Positions 1 through 8,547 of a stretch of 64,000 nucleotides of DNA are shown piece after piece. The first letter of the stretch is position 1; the number at the start of each line of letters is the position of its first letter. Source of the DNA: Achromobacter seleniivolatilans. Its GTDB lineage: Bacteria > Pseudomonadota > Gammaproteobacteria > Burkholderiales > Burkholderiaceae_B. Below the pieces are notes generated by a model, which had not been told where the DNA came from, made no database searches, and was given only the letters and a program-made list of their open reading frames with translations. The stretch covers positions 2,232,001 through 2,296,000 of the forward strand of contig NZ_CP132976.1 of NCBI RefSeq assembly GCF_030864005.1, given 5' to 3'. The position numbers were made by a program, and so were the translations under genes.

Positions 1-1047
1 CCACTTGTCGCCAATGGCGCGGTCGGTCTTCAGTTCGCGCAATTCCACCTGGTTCTTCGCATTCACGACCAGCGCCGTCGGCACGCCGCGCTGGTTGCGC
101 GTCACGCCGCGTTGCGGCACAAGCAGGCCATCGGCGGCGACGCCATCGGCCAGACGAGCGCGCACGAACATGCCGGGCAACAGGCGGCGGTCCGGATTGG
201 GGAACACCGCGCGCAACGTGATCGAACCCGTGCCCGGATCAACCGTGACTTCCGAGAACTGGAGCTTGCCGCTTTGCTTGTATTGCGAACCGTCTTCCAG
301 CGTCAGCGTGACCAGCGCGGCTTGTTCGCCGTCGGCCTTCTTCAACTGACCGCTGGCCAGCGCATCTTGCAAACGCAGCAGTTGGACGCTGGACTGTGTA
401 ACGTCCACATAGATCGGATCGATTTGCTGCACTGCGGCTAAAGCCGAGGTCTGGTTGGCCGTAACCAGCGCGCCTTCCGTCACTGCCGACCGGCCGATGA
501 TGCCGTCGATCGGCGACAGCACCTTGGTGTAGACCAGATTGATGCGAGCCGTATCCATGGCTGCCTTGGCCGACATCACATCGGCGGCAGCCTGGTCGCG
601 CGATGCCACGGCGTTGTCATAGGTCTGTTGGCTGACAGCGCGCGTGGACACCAGCGGCTTGTATCGCTCGGCCAGCAAGGCGGCCGTCTTCTGTTGCGCC
701 TGAGCGCGGGCCAGGGCTGCCTTCTGGCTGTCCAAGCTGGCCTGATAGAGCGCGGGATCAATCTGATAGAGCTGTTCGCCCGCCTTGACCTCACCGCCTT
801 CGGTGAACAGGCGCTTCTGGACGATGCCATTGACCTGGGGACGCACCTCGGCCACGCGGAAGGCCGACGTACGGCCCGGCAATTCGGTGGTCAGGGAAAC
901 GGGCTGCGTAGTCAGGGTTACAACCGTGACTTGAGGCTTGCCCGCCTGGGGCGCGTCTTGCTTCTTGCCGCAAGCGGCCAAGGTGAGAGCCGATGCCGTC
1001 AGCGTGACGACTGCCGCGCTGCGCCACATAGCGCTTTTCTTATTCAT
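1..1047 (-). CDS. RND efflux periplasmic adaptor lipoprotein (AcrA/MexA type), truncated by window edge
   Basis: The first 349 codons of a membrane-fusion protein are visible and the reading frame runs off the left edge. It starts with a lipoprotein signal (MNKKSAMWRS, then a LAAC lipobox around residues 23-26), so the mature protein should be anchored to the inner membrane by acylated Cys. The order is barrel-sandwich start (VSLTTELPGRTSAFRVAEVRPQ), alpha-helical hairpin, second lipoyl half (SPIDGIIGRSAVTEG), then beta-barrel ending in TDRAIGDKW, which matches AcrA/MexA layout. Known role: it bridges an RND pump and an outer-membrane channel for drug export; those partner genes would lie left of the window. 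The LysR gene at 1288 is divergent and a likely regulator. It resembles Achromobacter AxyA, but without the pump gene I do not assign a symbol. Confidence 0.9.
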   Translation of the reverse strand, partial: MNKKSAMWRSAAVVTLTASALTLAACGKKQDAPQAGKPQVTVVTLTTQPVSLTTELPGRTSAFRVAEVRPQVNGIVQKRLFTEGGEVKAGEQLYQIDPALYQASLDSQKAALARAQAQQKTAALLAERYKPLVSTRAVSQQTYDNAVASRDQAAADVMSAKAAMDTARINLVYTKVLSPIDGIIGRSAVTEGALVTANQTSALAAVQQIDPIYVDVTQSSVQLLRLQDALASGQLKKADGEQAALVTLTLEDGSQYKQSGKLQFSEVTVDPGTGSITLRAVFPNPDRRLLPGMFVRARLADGVAADGLLVPQRGVTRNQRGVPTALVVNAKNQVELRELKTDRAIGDKW

Positions 1048-1287
1048 AAGTAGCATTCCCGATTTCCAACAAAAAAAAGAAGCCCGCCCTGTGCCCTGCT
1101 AGTGCAAGGTAGGTGTGCATCGACTGGGTGGATTCGCGTTGAACACGCAGGCTGGGCTTTGTCGCATTGCTGCATTGCAGAACTCGCATTTTGAGTTATG
1201 CCGCCCAGGAAACAAAGAGGCACATTGAGAAAACATCATTCCATTTATGGGACAATCCTCTCACGCCCAATGTGACAAAATCTCGCC
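1048..1287. promoter_or_regulatory. Divergent promoter region between RND adaptor and LysR gene
   Basis: This 240-base non-coding space separates two divergent starts. It becomes AT-rich towards the LysR gene (AAAACATCATTCCATTTATG at 1230-1249) and holds the small dyad CTGCATTGCAG at 1170-1180. LysR-type regulators commonly bind such shared regions and control both directions. No operator can be fixed from one sequence. Confidence 0.5.
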
Positions 1288-2211
1288 ATGAAACGCTTAC
1301 AAGGCATGGAACTCTTCGTAGAGGTCGCCAAAACGCATAGTTTTAGCCGCGCGGCGGCGACACTAGGCGTCCCGAAATCCACCTTGTCTCGCCAGGTGGC
1401 CGAATTGGAGCGATCTGTGGGGTTGCGCCTGTTGAGCCGCACCACCCGCAAAGTGGAACTGACCGATGCCGGCCGGCTGTACTTTGAACGCTGCCAGCGC
1501 ATCGTGGCCGAAGCGCAGATTGCCCATGAAGAGCTGCAAAAGCTGGTCGACACGCCTGCCGGGCCGCTACGGGTGAATATGCCCGCGGATTTCGGCACCG
1601 ACTTTCTGGCTGAGTCATTCATGGAGTTCTCCCGCCGCTATCCCGACGTCACCTTTTTCCTGGATCTGGCCAACCCGGACCATGCTTCGCGCGTGTTCCA
1701 GACCTGCGACATTTCCATCGAGATCGGCGACCTGCCCGATTCGACACAGATTGCGAGACTGCTGGGCATGCTGCCAGCCCATCTATACGCCTCGCACGAA
1801 TACTTGGAGAAACACGGCGAACCCCGGCACCCCAGCGACTTGACCCGCCATGAGTGCATTGAGTTCCGCGCCGAAGGCGCAGGCCGCGTAACACGCTGGC
1901 CCCTCAGCAACGGTGACCAGCACATTGAGTTCACCCCGGGTAACCGGTTTTCAGTCAATGGAGTCGCCATGGCGCGCCGCCTGGCCATGCTGGGCGCAGG
2001 CATCGCAGTGCTGGTGGGAGGTCAGACGGCCGAGCAACAATCCCGCCAGTTAAAGCGCGTGCTGCCAGACTGGCAGTTGGGGCCATTTCCGGTCTACGCG
2101 GTCACCGAAACGCGGCTCCTGCCCGCCAAGACCCGGATCTTCATCGAATTTCTGATGGAGCGCCTGGGCAGCAACGGGCAGGCGAAGGATACTCCCGCTT
2201 TTATGAAATAA
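1288..2211 (+). CDS. LysR-family transcriptional regulator, divergent from RND efflux genes
   Basis: A 307-residue protein with the N-terminal winged helix-turn-helix of LysR regulators (residues about 5-63; FSRAAATLGVPKSTLSRQVAELE) and a C-terminal effector-binding domain starting near residue 90 (GPLRVNMPADFG). Length is typical of the family. It is transcribed away from the RND adaptor, the usual arrangement for a LysR protein that controls the neighbouring operon, so regulation of the efflux genes is inferred. The inducer cannot be read from the sequence. Confidence 0.9.
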   Translation: MKRLQGMELFVEVAKTHSFSRAAATLGVPKSTLSRQVAELERSVGLRLLSRTTRKVELTDAGRLYFERCQRIVAEAQIAHEELQKLVDTPAGPLRVNMPADFGTDFLAESFMEFSRRYPDVTFFLDLANPDHASRVFQTCDISIEIGDLPDSTQIARLLGMLPAHLYASHEYLEKHGEPRHPSDLTRHECIEFRAEGAGRVTRWPLSNGDQHIEFTPGNRFSVNGVAMARRLAMLGAGIAVLVGGQTAEQQSRQLKRVLPDWQLGPFPVYAVTETRLLPAKTRIFIEFLMERLGSNGQAKDTPAFMK

Positions 2212-2225
2212 AGCGGGGATAGAAA

Positions 2226-2267
2226 CAGATTGAAAAATCTGAAGGCGGCCGACATCAGTTGTCGGCC
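2226..2267. terminator. Tandem hairpins between convergent LysR and rluF genes
   Basis: Two inverted repeats lie in the convergent gap: CAGATT-GAAA-AATCTG (2226-2241) and GGCCGACA-TCAGT-TGTCGGCC (2247-2267). On the minus strand the second is followed by a short T-rich stretch. They plausibly end both transcripts, but neither has a full canonical U-tract. Confidence 0.45.
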
Positions 2268-2299
2268 TGTACGATCAATTGGCGATCAAGCGATCGCCA

Positions 2300-3031
2300 T
2301 CAAAAGGCTTCGTCGTCGCGCAGATAGCGCCACTGCCCCAGCGGCAGATCGCCCAGCGATACGCGGCCGATCCGTACGCGCTTCAAGCCCACCACCTTTA
2401 ACCCGACCAGTTCGCACATGCGGCGAATCTGACGCTTCTTGCCTTCGCGCAGCACAAAACGCAGCTGATCGTGATTCTGCCAGCGCACGATTGCGGGCTT
2501 GAGCTTCTTGCCGTCCAGCGACAGGCCATGATTCAACAGCGCCAACCCCTGGTCGGACAGGTCGCCCTGTACGCGCACCAGGTATTCCTTGTCGACGCTT
2601 GAGTCTTCACCGATCAGGTGCTTGGCTATGCGGCCGTCCTGCGTCAGCACCAGCAAGCCTTGGGAATCAATATCCAGGCGGCCGGCCACGGCCAGCCCTT
2701 CCAGATGCCCGCGGTCAAAGCGTTGAGGATGGCGATCGCCAGCAAAGCGCGAGCGCGCGTCGATCAGCGCCACGGCAGGCGTATAGCCTTTTTCGGCCTG
2801 GCCGGACACATAACCCACGGGCTTATTGATCAGAATGGTGACACGCGAAGTCTGGCGCGCCTGCGCGGCGCGCTCAAGCGTGATGACCTGGTCGGGAAAG
2901 GCCCGGGCGCCCAATTCGGACACCACAACCCCGTCCACGCGGACCCAGCCGCGTTCGATATAGCTGTCGGCCTCGCGGCGCGAACAGAGTCCGCGCTCGG
3001 ACATGAGCTTGGAGATTCGTACTTTTTCCAT
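2300..3031 (-). CDS. rluF: RluF/RsuA-family pseudouridine synthase
   Basis: A 243-residue protein starting at [14 protein letters not shown]. Residues about 3-60 form an S4 RNA-binding domain ([28 protein letters not shown]). The catalytic domain follows, with the family motif [14 protein letters not shown] carrying the nucleophilic Asp, and the C-terminal [22 protein letters not shown] segment. Known role: isomerisation of a uridine in 23S rRNA (RluF class, U2604 in E. coli). The open frame continues upstream to 3484, but that extension lies antisense to ubiC and has no family similarity, so the Met at 3031 is preferred. It is divergent from ubiC by 87 bases. The subfamily is likely rather than proven. 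Confidence 0.85.
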   Translation of the reverse strand: MEKVRISKLMSERGLCSRREADSYIERGWVRVDGVVVSELGARAFPDQVITLERAAQARQTSRVTILINKPVGYVSGQAEKGYTPAVALIDARSRFAGDRHPQRFDRGHLEGLAVAGRLDIDSQGLLVLTQDGRIAKHLIGEDSSVDKEYLVRVQGDLSDQGLALLNHGLSLDGKKLKPAIVRWQNHDQLRFVLREGKKRQIRRMCELVGLKVVGLKRVRIGRVSLGDLPLGQWRYLRDDEAF

Positions 3032-3118
3032 GGGCGGTATTGTATGCGGATGCCGGGCTGCCCCTGCGGCACTGCGCCGCATAGGGGCTGTCAGCCGGGC
3101 TTGGCATAATACGCAGCC

Positions 3119-3739
3119 ATGATGAAACCCGCAGCACATCACCCTCCCCTTGCCATGGGCTGGCTGGCGCAAGCCCCGGCCATCCTGCCCGCCGCCCAAC
3201 GCCACTGGCTGTTCCGGCCGGGCGCGCTGACCGCTGGCCTGCGCCAGCTTGGCCACGTCCGCCTGCGCGTGCTGGCCGAATACGCCGATGGCGCGCCGTT
3301 GGACGAAGCCCAGGCCATGGGCATTGCGCCCGGATCGCCCGTCTGGATACGTGAAGTGCTGATGTCGGTGAACGGCGTGGACAGCGTGCCGGCGCGTAGC
3401 CTGACGCCGTTGCGCGCCTCGCATGGCGCCTGGCAGGGCATGCGCCGCCTCTTGACGCGGCCGCTGGCCGACATGCTGTATCACGACAGCACCGTCATCC
3501 GCTCGCCATTCGCGTGCCGCCGCCTGGCATCACCGGTGCCGTTTCACGCATCGGCGCACGGTGTCTTGCCGGCAGAACGCAGGGATCAGGACGGCAGCCG
3601 GATCTGGGCGCGCCGCTCGGTTTTCTGGCGCCAGGGCCAGCCGCTATTGGTAGCTGAGTGTTTTCTGCCCGGATTCTGGGACTTGATCAACGGCCAGCCC
3701 GTGCCGCCGCTGGTGCCGCATCAACGCACGGCGCGCTAA
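3119..3739 (+). CDS. ubiC: Chorismate--pyruvate lyase
   Basis: A 206-residue protein matching Ubi[17 protein letters not shown] lies near the N-terminus and [20 protein letters not shown] is the conserved central block of the chorismate lyase fold. Known reaction: chorismate to 4-hydroxybenzoate plus pyruvate, the first committed step of ubiquinone synthesis, in the cytoplasm. The start has two adjacent ATG codons (3119 and 3122), and a weak -10-like GCATAAT sits just upstream. It converges on the hypothetical gene at 3754 with only 14 bases between. Confidence 0.88.
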   Translation: MMKPAAHHPPLAMGWLAQAPAILPAAQRHWLFRPGALTAGLRQLGHVRLRVLAEYADGAPLDEAQAMGIAPGSPVWIREVLMSVNGVDSVPARSLTPLRASHGAWQGMRRLLTRPLADMLYHDSTVIRSPFACRRLASPVPFHASAHGVLPAERRDQDGSRIWARRSVFWRQGQPLLVAECFLPGFWDLINGQPVPPLVPHQRTAR

Positions 3740-3753
3740 GCGCAGGGCTGCGG

Positions 3754-4251
3754 TCAGCACCCCATTTGCTTGCGGAACGTCACCAGGTAGCTCGCCTTTT
3801 CGTCGCTAGACAGTTTCTTTGTTGCTGCCTCGAACATCGGCCCGCCTGTGGCGCAGGCCGTTTGCATGGCCCGTTCCTGCTGGATGCCCTCGTAGTGGTG
3901 ATAGCACCGCATCAGCACCATGGCCAGCAGGCCAACCGCGAGCACGACGCCCCACGGATTTGGGCGCAATCTGGGCGCAGGCATTACCGCTTGCGGGGCA
4001 CGCGGAAGGTAAATTGCTTCAGCCGCCACCGTGGCAGTTGCCGCCGCGGTGGTTGCGGCCGTGGTGGTTGCGGCCGCAGCAGGCTCTGCACCCACAGGCG
4101 AGCCATACTTCACGAAAAATTCGGCGACACGCTCGACGCCGTAAGTACGCTCAGCCCGCGACCACCAATCCCCAGGCAGCAAGATGAAGTTCAGGCAATC
4201 TCCAATGCCATCCTGCGCCGGCAATCTGAAGGCATATCCTGGCGCCAGCAT
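3754..4251 (-). CDS. Hypothetical single-span membrane protein, possibly 5'-truncated
   Basis: A 165-residue frame I do not recognise. The N-terminal part (DGIGDCLNFILLPGDWWSRAERTYGVERVAEFF) looks globular. An Ala/Thr-rich linker (about 58-80) follows, then one hydrophobic span (NPWGVVLAVGLLAMVLMRCY, about 100-120) and a short polar tail ending in Cys. The proposed ATG sits exactly at the edge of the G-depleted tract, and the codon immediately before it is an in-frame TAG. The apparent start may therefore be an internal Met of a longer gene cut by that tract or by a sequence error. The coding call rests on the normal codon texture up to 4251. Confidence 0.6.
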   Translation of the reverse strand: MLAPGYAFRLPAQDGIGDCLNFILLPGDWWSRAERTYGVERVAEFFVKYGSPVGAEPAAAATTTAATTAAATATVAAEAIYLPRAPQAVMPAPRLRPNPWGVVLAVGLLAMVLMRCYHHYEGIQQERAMQTACATGGPMFEAATKKLSSDEKASYLVTFRKQMGC

Positions 4252-4864
4252 CTACACCTCATCCATCCAAACCTATACTCCCCCACCTAGCCCCATCCTA
4301 TAACCCCTTACCCAATACACTACCAATACTTCAACCTTCAATTCCCCAATTTCACCTCCTAAATCACCCTCCCACCCCCTTCCTCCACACCCCCCTTCCT
4401 CCCCCTCAACCTAATCTCCCACCACCACTCCATACTCCTATCAAACAACAACAATATACTACTTCACTCTAACACATACTCTAATCTAAAACCATAATCC
4501 ATTCACCTACTCCCTTTCATCTTCATCAACGCTCCGTCCATCATTATCACTCAATAATTAACATCTTACAACCCACACACTCTCATAAAAAACCCTATTC
4601 TCATAGACCAACAATATAACTCTTCATTCCTCAATCACTTATTCCTCCCCAACCCCTCCTTCCTCAACCACACAAATCCTAAACCCATACCTCTACAACT
4701 CAATTCACCCCCTCACAAACCACTTAACTAAACTTACTAATCCTCACTTTCCTTCATCCCTACCACCTTAATCAACCCCCCAAATAAATTTATTATAAAC
4801 CCCCCCCCCCCCACCCAACCCCCACTTTTTATTAAAAAATAAATCCACCCACCCCCAACAATTT
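4249..4864. other. G-depleted tract, four G in 616 bases, no coding frame
   Basis: Between the last G of the upstream gene (4248) and the G at 4865 the plus strand contains G only at 4290, 4531, 4536 and 4616. Five 60-base lines that I counted (300 bases) give 131 C, 88 A and 81 T. There is a run of 12 C at 4801-4812, flanked by AT-rich stretches. No frame of 60 codons or more exists on either strand. Both borders are abrupt, with ordinary high-GC coding sequence on each side. The minus strand is almost free of C and has many G runs. An assembly or base-calling artefact is the leading explanation; a genuine low-complexity insertion is the alternative. Confidence 0.95.
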
Positions 4865-4902
4865 GCGCTTTGCTGCGCAGGCAAACGACTGGAACTGGCG
4901 AG

Positions 4903-6606
4903 CTACGCCATCAGCCATTCGATCCGGTTACGGCCCAGTTGCTTGGCGTTATAAAGCGCCTGGTCGCTGCGGCCCAACGCCAGTTCTGCATCCGCGTCCA
5001 GCGTGTGCATCGTAGCGATGCCTATGCTGACGGTCAGCGGAATACGCCGCCCCGCCGCAGAAAATGGCGCATCCGCAATGCGCCGCTGAACGCCGCGGGC
5101 AAACTGATGGGCGTCTTCAATGCCGGCATCCGGCAGCACGATGGCGAACTCTTCGCCCCCGATGCGCCCTACCAGATCGATCTCGCGCAATTGCGCGCGC
5201 AGCGTGTTCGCAAAATGCTGAAGCACGCCGTCGCCTATCGCGTGGCCCCAGGTGTCGTTGATGGATTTGAAGTGGTCAAGATCGCACATCAGCACCGCCG
5301 AATGGCGATTGCCTTCGCGCTTTAAGCGGGCCAGTTCGGCCGCGATGCGCGACATGAAATGGCGGCGGTTGGGCAGCATCGTCAAGGCGTCGGTGACGGC
5401 CAGTTCCAGCAGTTCGAAATCAGCGCGCTTGCGGTCGGTAATGTCAGTGACAAAGCCATGCCAGACCACTGAGCCGTCGGCGGCGCGGCGCGGGCTGGCG
5501 TCGCCACGGCGCCAGCGCAGGCCTTGCAGGGGCAGGCAGACGCGAAACTCCAGCTGCCAGGGTGATTGTTCCAGGGTGGCAACGCGCAATGACTCGCGAT
5601 AGGCCGTCAAATCGTCGGCGTGAACCCGGTGTTCAATCGCCAGGGTGCTGGCTTGCACATCGTTCGCGGTCAGTTCGAACATGTCCCAGATGCCCGCGCT
5701 GACGTAGGAAAAGCGCGCTCCGCCCTCGGGAAGCGCAATGCACTGGAAAACCAGGCCGGGCACGGCGTCAGTCAGGTTCACGACCAGATCGGCCGTCTGT
5801 TGCACGCGTTGCGCCATGGCGCGCAGGGCGCTGATGTCGGTGGTAGTGCCCATCATGCGCAAGGCACGGCCGGATTCATCGCGGCTGACGACCTTGCCCC
5901 GGCTGCAAATCCATTTGTAGCTGCCGTCCTTGCAGCGGATGCGGTGCTCGACCTCGTAACTCTCGGTCTTGCCGTCAAAATGGGCCTGCATTGATTCGCG
6001 CACATAAGCGGCGTCATCAGGATGCAAACGCGAATAGGCTTCTTCGATGCGAGTGGACAGTTCGTCTTCGCTATAACCCAGCAGCGCCTTCCAGCCGGGC
6101 GAGTAGCGGATTTCGCCTGTCACCACGTTGCGGTCCCAGACGCCTGTGCCGCTGCCGGCAATTGCCAGGGACAATTTGCGCGCTTCGTCACGCCAACCGT
6201 CTTCGCCTGCCCGGTCCAAGGCCATCGCCTGGCGCTTTTCGATGGCCGTGGCGGCCAGGGCGGCGAAATCATGGAGCGCCCGCCTGTCGCCATCATCAAA
6301 GCCCCGCTCTTGACTGTGCAGAAGACGAAAAGCGCCTAATTGCCGGCCGTCGCGGGCGCGCAACGGACACTCGGCCACAAAGGGAAATGCGGTGACGGCT
6401 GTGTCTATAGCCAGGTCGCCCGCTTGAGCCTGCCACACGCCATCGGCATCAATGCAAGCGACCCGCACGATATCCACGCCGAAATAACGTCTTGCCAGAC
6501 GCGCCAGCCTATCTAAGGGGCCGTCCTGATCCAGCAGGCAGTCAGAAGAAATATCCGGACTATCCGTTGGCGCAGGAGCAGAGGGAACATCACCTGAAGC
6601 GGGCAT
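4903..6606 (-). CDS. Diguanylate cyclase with GAF and two PAS domains
   Basis: A 567-residue cytoplasmic signalling protein with no membrane spans. The order is GAF-like domain (about 25-140), PAS 1 with PAC (about 148-260; GVWDRNVVTGEIRYSPGWKA), a divergent PAS 2 (about 275-395), then GGDEF domain (about 400-567; TDALTMLPNRRHF, DLDHFKSINDTWGH). The active-site loop is GGEEF at 483-487, a functional variant of GGDEF. The inhibitory RxxD site is present (REID, 474-477, five residues before the loop), so product inhibition by c-di-GMP is expected. Known reaction: 2 GTP to c-di-GMP. The 3' end lies about 40 bases from the G-depleted tract, and no EAL domain is present. Confidence 0.93.
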   Translation of the reverse strand: MPASGDVPSAPAPTDSPDISSDCLLDQDGPLDRLARLARRYFGVDIVRVACIDADGVWQAQAGDLAIDTAVTAFPFVAECPLRARDGRQLGAFRLLHSQERGFDDGDRRALHDFAALAATAIEKRQAMALDRAGEDGWRDEARKLSLAIAGSGTGVWDRNVVTGEIRYSPGWKALLGYSEDELSTRIEEAYSRLHPDDAAYVRESMQAHFDGKTESYEVEHRIRCKDGSYKWICSRGKVVSRDESGRALRMMGTTTDISALRAMAQRVQQTADLVVNLTDAVPGLVFQCIALPEGGARFSYVSAGIWDMFELTANDVQASTLAIEHRVHADDLTAYRESLRVATLEQSPWQLEFRVCLPLQGLRWRRGDASPRRAADGSVVWHGFVTDITDRKRADFELLELAVTDALTMLPNRRHFMSRIAAELARLKREGNRHSAVLMCDLDHFKSINDTWGHAIGDGVLQHFANTLRAQLREIDLVGRIGGEEFAIVLPDAGIEDAHQFARGVQRRIADAPFSAAGRRIPLTVSIGIATMHTLDADAELALGRSDQALYNAKQLGRNRIEWLMA

Positions 6607-6730
6607 TTCCAGACCTGATCAATACGCAATTCATAAGTCCAACCAAGCGCACATGCTACCCGCTTCGGATGACATTTTGTCACTTTCGCACGCAAAATAG
6701 CAGTACTTTGGGAGATATCATCGCTCCCCT
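6607..6730. promoter_or_regulatory. Divergent promoter region with dyads TGACA-TTT-TGTCA and GGGAG-N9-CTCCC
   Basis: This 124-base gap separates the cyclase and the exported-protein gene. It holds an operator-like dyad at 6670-6682 and a GGGAG/CTCCC inverted repeat at 6710-6728 directly before the ATG at 6731. The second could form a hairpin that hides the only purine-rich ribosome-site candidate. This is inferred from sequence alone. Confidence 0.35.
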
Positions 6731-7372
6731 ATGCGTACATACCGTTACACAGCAGCCCTCTGGCTGCGGCCCTTTTTTCTGTTGGCCTTGGCGGGTCTGG
6801 TGACCGTGTACGCCGGGGTTTGCAGCGCCCAATCCTTTGACCGTCAGGCCGAGAATCAGCGCTATCAGCAATGGCTGCATGACTTCCAGCAGGACTTCCA
6901 GCAATTGCTGCTGGCGCCCGATCCCAAAACTGCCGACGTGGACGCGCTCTTCGCCAAAACCCTGGTGCCCGGCTCACGAGCTACCCAGGCAGTCAGGGAA
7001 TTGGCACAGGCTCCGCGCGGCAGCACGCAGGGGCAAATCCGCTTCGTGGGCATTCAACGCGTGTTCATGGCCGCGCTGGCCAGCTCGGTGGTAGCGGGTG
7101 ACGGCGGGATCTATCCCGACACCCATGCCGGCTACAAGAAAGACGCGCTGCGGGTCCGTTACATGCACGTGGACGGCGGCGGGCGGCTGGAACGTTATTT
7201 CAGCAACCCTGAAATCTTCAAACCCTACCGCTTGCCAGACCCAGGCGAGTTCGCGCGCGATGCCTACCCATTCCTGCTGTTTGAAGACCATCAGGGCAAA
7301 CTGCGGCTGGGCGGCATATCCAAGGAATTCTGGGATCTGGTGAAGTTCATGGACACGCTCCAATATGCTTAA
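6731..7372 (+). CDS. Exported protein of unknown function
   Basis: A 213-residue protein with a Sec-type signal peptide (WLRPFFLLALAGLVTVYAGVCSAQ, cleavage expected near residue 33). The mature part starts with a Gln-rich helix (QRYQQWLHDFQQDFQQLLL) and ends with a charged alpha/beta region. I do not recognise a family. It overlaps the next gene by 8 bases, so the two are probably translated together and may act together in the periplasm. There is no good ribosome site next to the ATG; the nearest GGGAG is 17-21 bases upstream. Confidence 0.75.
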   Translation: MRTYRYTAALWLRPFFLLALAGLVTVYAGVCSAQSFDRQAENQRYQQWLHDFQQDFQQLLLAPDPKTADVDALFAKTLVPGSRATQAVRELAQAPRGSTQGQIRFVGIQRVFMAALASSVVAGDGGIYPDTHAGYKKDALRVRYMHVDGGGRLERYFSNPEIFKPYRLPDPGEFARDAYPFLLFEDHQGKLRLGGISKEFWDLVKFMDTLQYA

Positions 7373-8495
7373 GCGCCTGCCTATGGCCATCGCGCTGGCA
7401 GCCGCCGCACACGCCGCACCCGCACTGGCGAGCTGCGGCCCTGCGAATTCGGATTTCTCTGTTGCGCCGGCATTGCCGGCCATGTCTGTCTCCGTCAACC
7501 TCAGCGACGAACGGGTGTTGCTTGGCCGGCATGGCGAACGCGTTCCGACGCGCAGCAAACTGGTGTGGACCGAAGATACTGGCGATCTGACCCCGCAAAC
7601 GTGGGCCGACAAGGTCGATTGGCCTGCCTATCAAGTCTTGGACAAGTCGGTCCGGCCGGCCCCAACCAAGCTGTATTTCGATCCAGAAGGCCGGTTGTGC
7701 CGCGTGGAGCGCTACACACAGGCCAGGGGCAAACCGTTGCTGACTGGCGGCTACCTGCTGGCGTATGACGCTTCTGGCGCGCTGACCCACGCCACGGAGT
7801 ACGACATGGGCTCGGGCGGCACCTCTGACCAGCTGTCTTACACGGCAACACGCAACGCTTGCCTTGTCCGCAACGCGCAAGGCGCGCTGACGGCTTATAT
7901 CGACGACCTTTGCGGCGATCCCAAAGGGCCGGGCATCAGCCGGCACTATGTGCGCAATGAAGCGGGTCAGTTGCTTCGCGTGATTGACACCCTGACACCG
8001 GGCCAGCCGCTGGCCGTTCAGACGTTCGATCCGCAAGGCAAGCCGGGCCAGCGTTATTTGACGCAGCATTCCGCCCGTGGAGCGCCAGCCGTGGGCCAAG
8101 GAACCTACGGCTACCCTGCCCCGCCGTCCAAGCAAGACCGCGCGTATCCGCTGCAAAAAGAAAGTTTGGCGGCGCTATCGGGCGAAATTCCTGGCATGCA
8201 ATGGCGCATCGTGCGCATTGCGGACGATGTCCCCATGGACGGAGAAGATCAATCATCCTGGGACCCCGATCTGCAAATCGTGCTGGCCAAGGGTGAGACC
8301 GATCCCCAAGGGGTGGCGCGGCTGACGCCACAGGCCCAAGAGCAGATTTGGCAGGCCATGCACGCCCATCCGGGCCGGGTACTGTTTTATTTCGATCCGA
8401 TGGGACGCGTTGTGCTGCTGCCAGCCCTGACGCAGGCGCGTTGGCAAGCTTGCGGCGATCCGGCGAACCTGACGCCGGATGCTTGCGGCGGCTGA
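7365..8495 (+). CDS. Exported protein of unknown function with YD-repeat-like segments
   Basis: A 376-residue protein with an N-terminal signal peptide (MLKRLPMAIALAAAAHAAPALAS, cleavage near residue 22). The middle contains several strand-turn units resembling Rhs/YD repeats: YFDPEGRLCRVERY, AYDASGALTHATEYD, YVRNEAGQLLRVIDTL and TFDPQGKPGQRYL. No toxin domain or Rhs core is visible and the protein is far shorter than Rhs proteins. Cysteines are spread in the mature part (CGPAN, LCRVE, NACLV, DLCGD, ACGD, DACGG), suggesting disulfides. It is coupled to the upstream exported gene by an 8-base overlap. The function is unknown. Confidence 0.75.
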   Translation: MLKRLPMAIALAAAAHAAPALASCGPANSDFSVAPALPAMSVSVNLSDERVLLGRHGERVPTRSKLVWTEDTGDLTPQTWADKVDWPAYQVLDKSVRPAPTKLYFDPEGRLCRVERYTQARGKPLLTGGYLLAYDASGALTHATEYDMGSGGTSDQLSYTATRNACLVRNAQGALTAYIDDLCGDPKGPGISRHYVRNEAGQLLRVIDTLTPGQPLAVQTFDPQGKPGQRYLTQHSARGAPAVGQGTYGYPAPPSKQDRAYPLQKESLAALSGEIPGMQWRIVRIADDVPMDGEDQSSWDPDLQIVLAKGETDPQGVARLTPQAQEQIWQAMHAHPGRVLFYFDPMGRVVLLPALTQARWQACGDPANLTPDACGG

Positions 8496-8547
8496 AAGCG
8501 CGCCCGGCTACGTGTTGCGCGCCCCGGTTTGCGCCGGGACGAGCCCT

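Noticed and set aside
4801..4812. C12 run considered as a phase-variation tract
   Set aside because: It lies inside the G-depleted tract with no promoter or coding frame to switch, and its sequence is itself doubtful.
7650..8100. YD-like units considered as an Rhs toxin
   Set aside because: Only a few loose units exist, with no Rhs core signature, no C-terminal toxin and no adjacent immunity gene; the protein is 376 residues.
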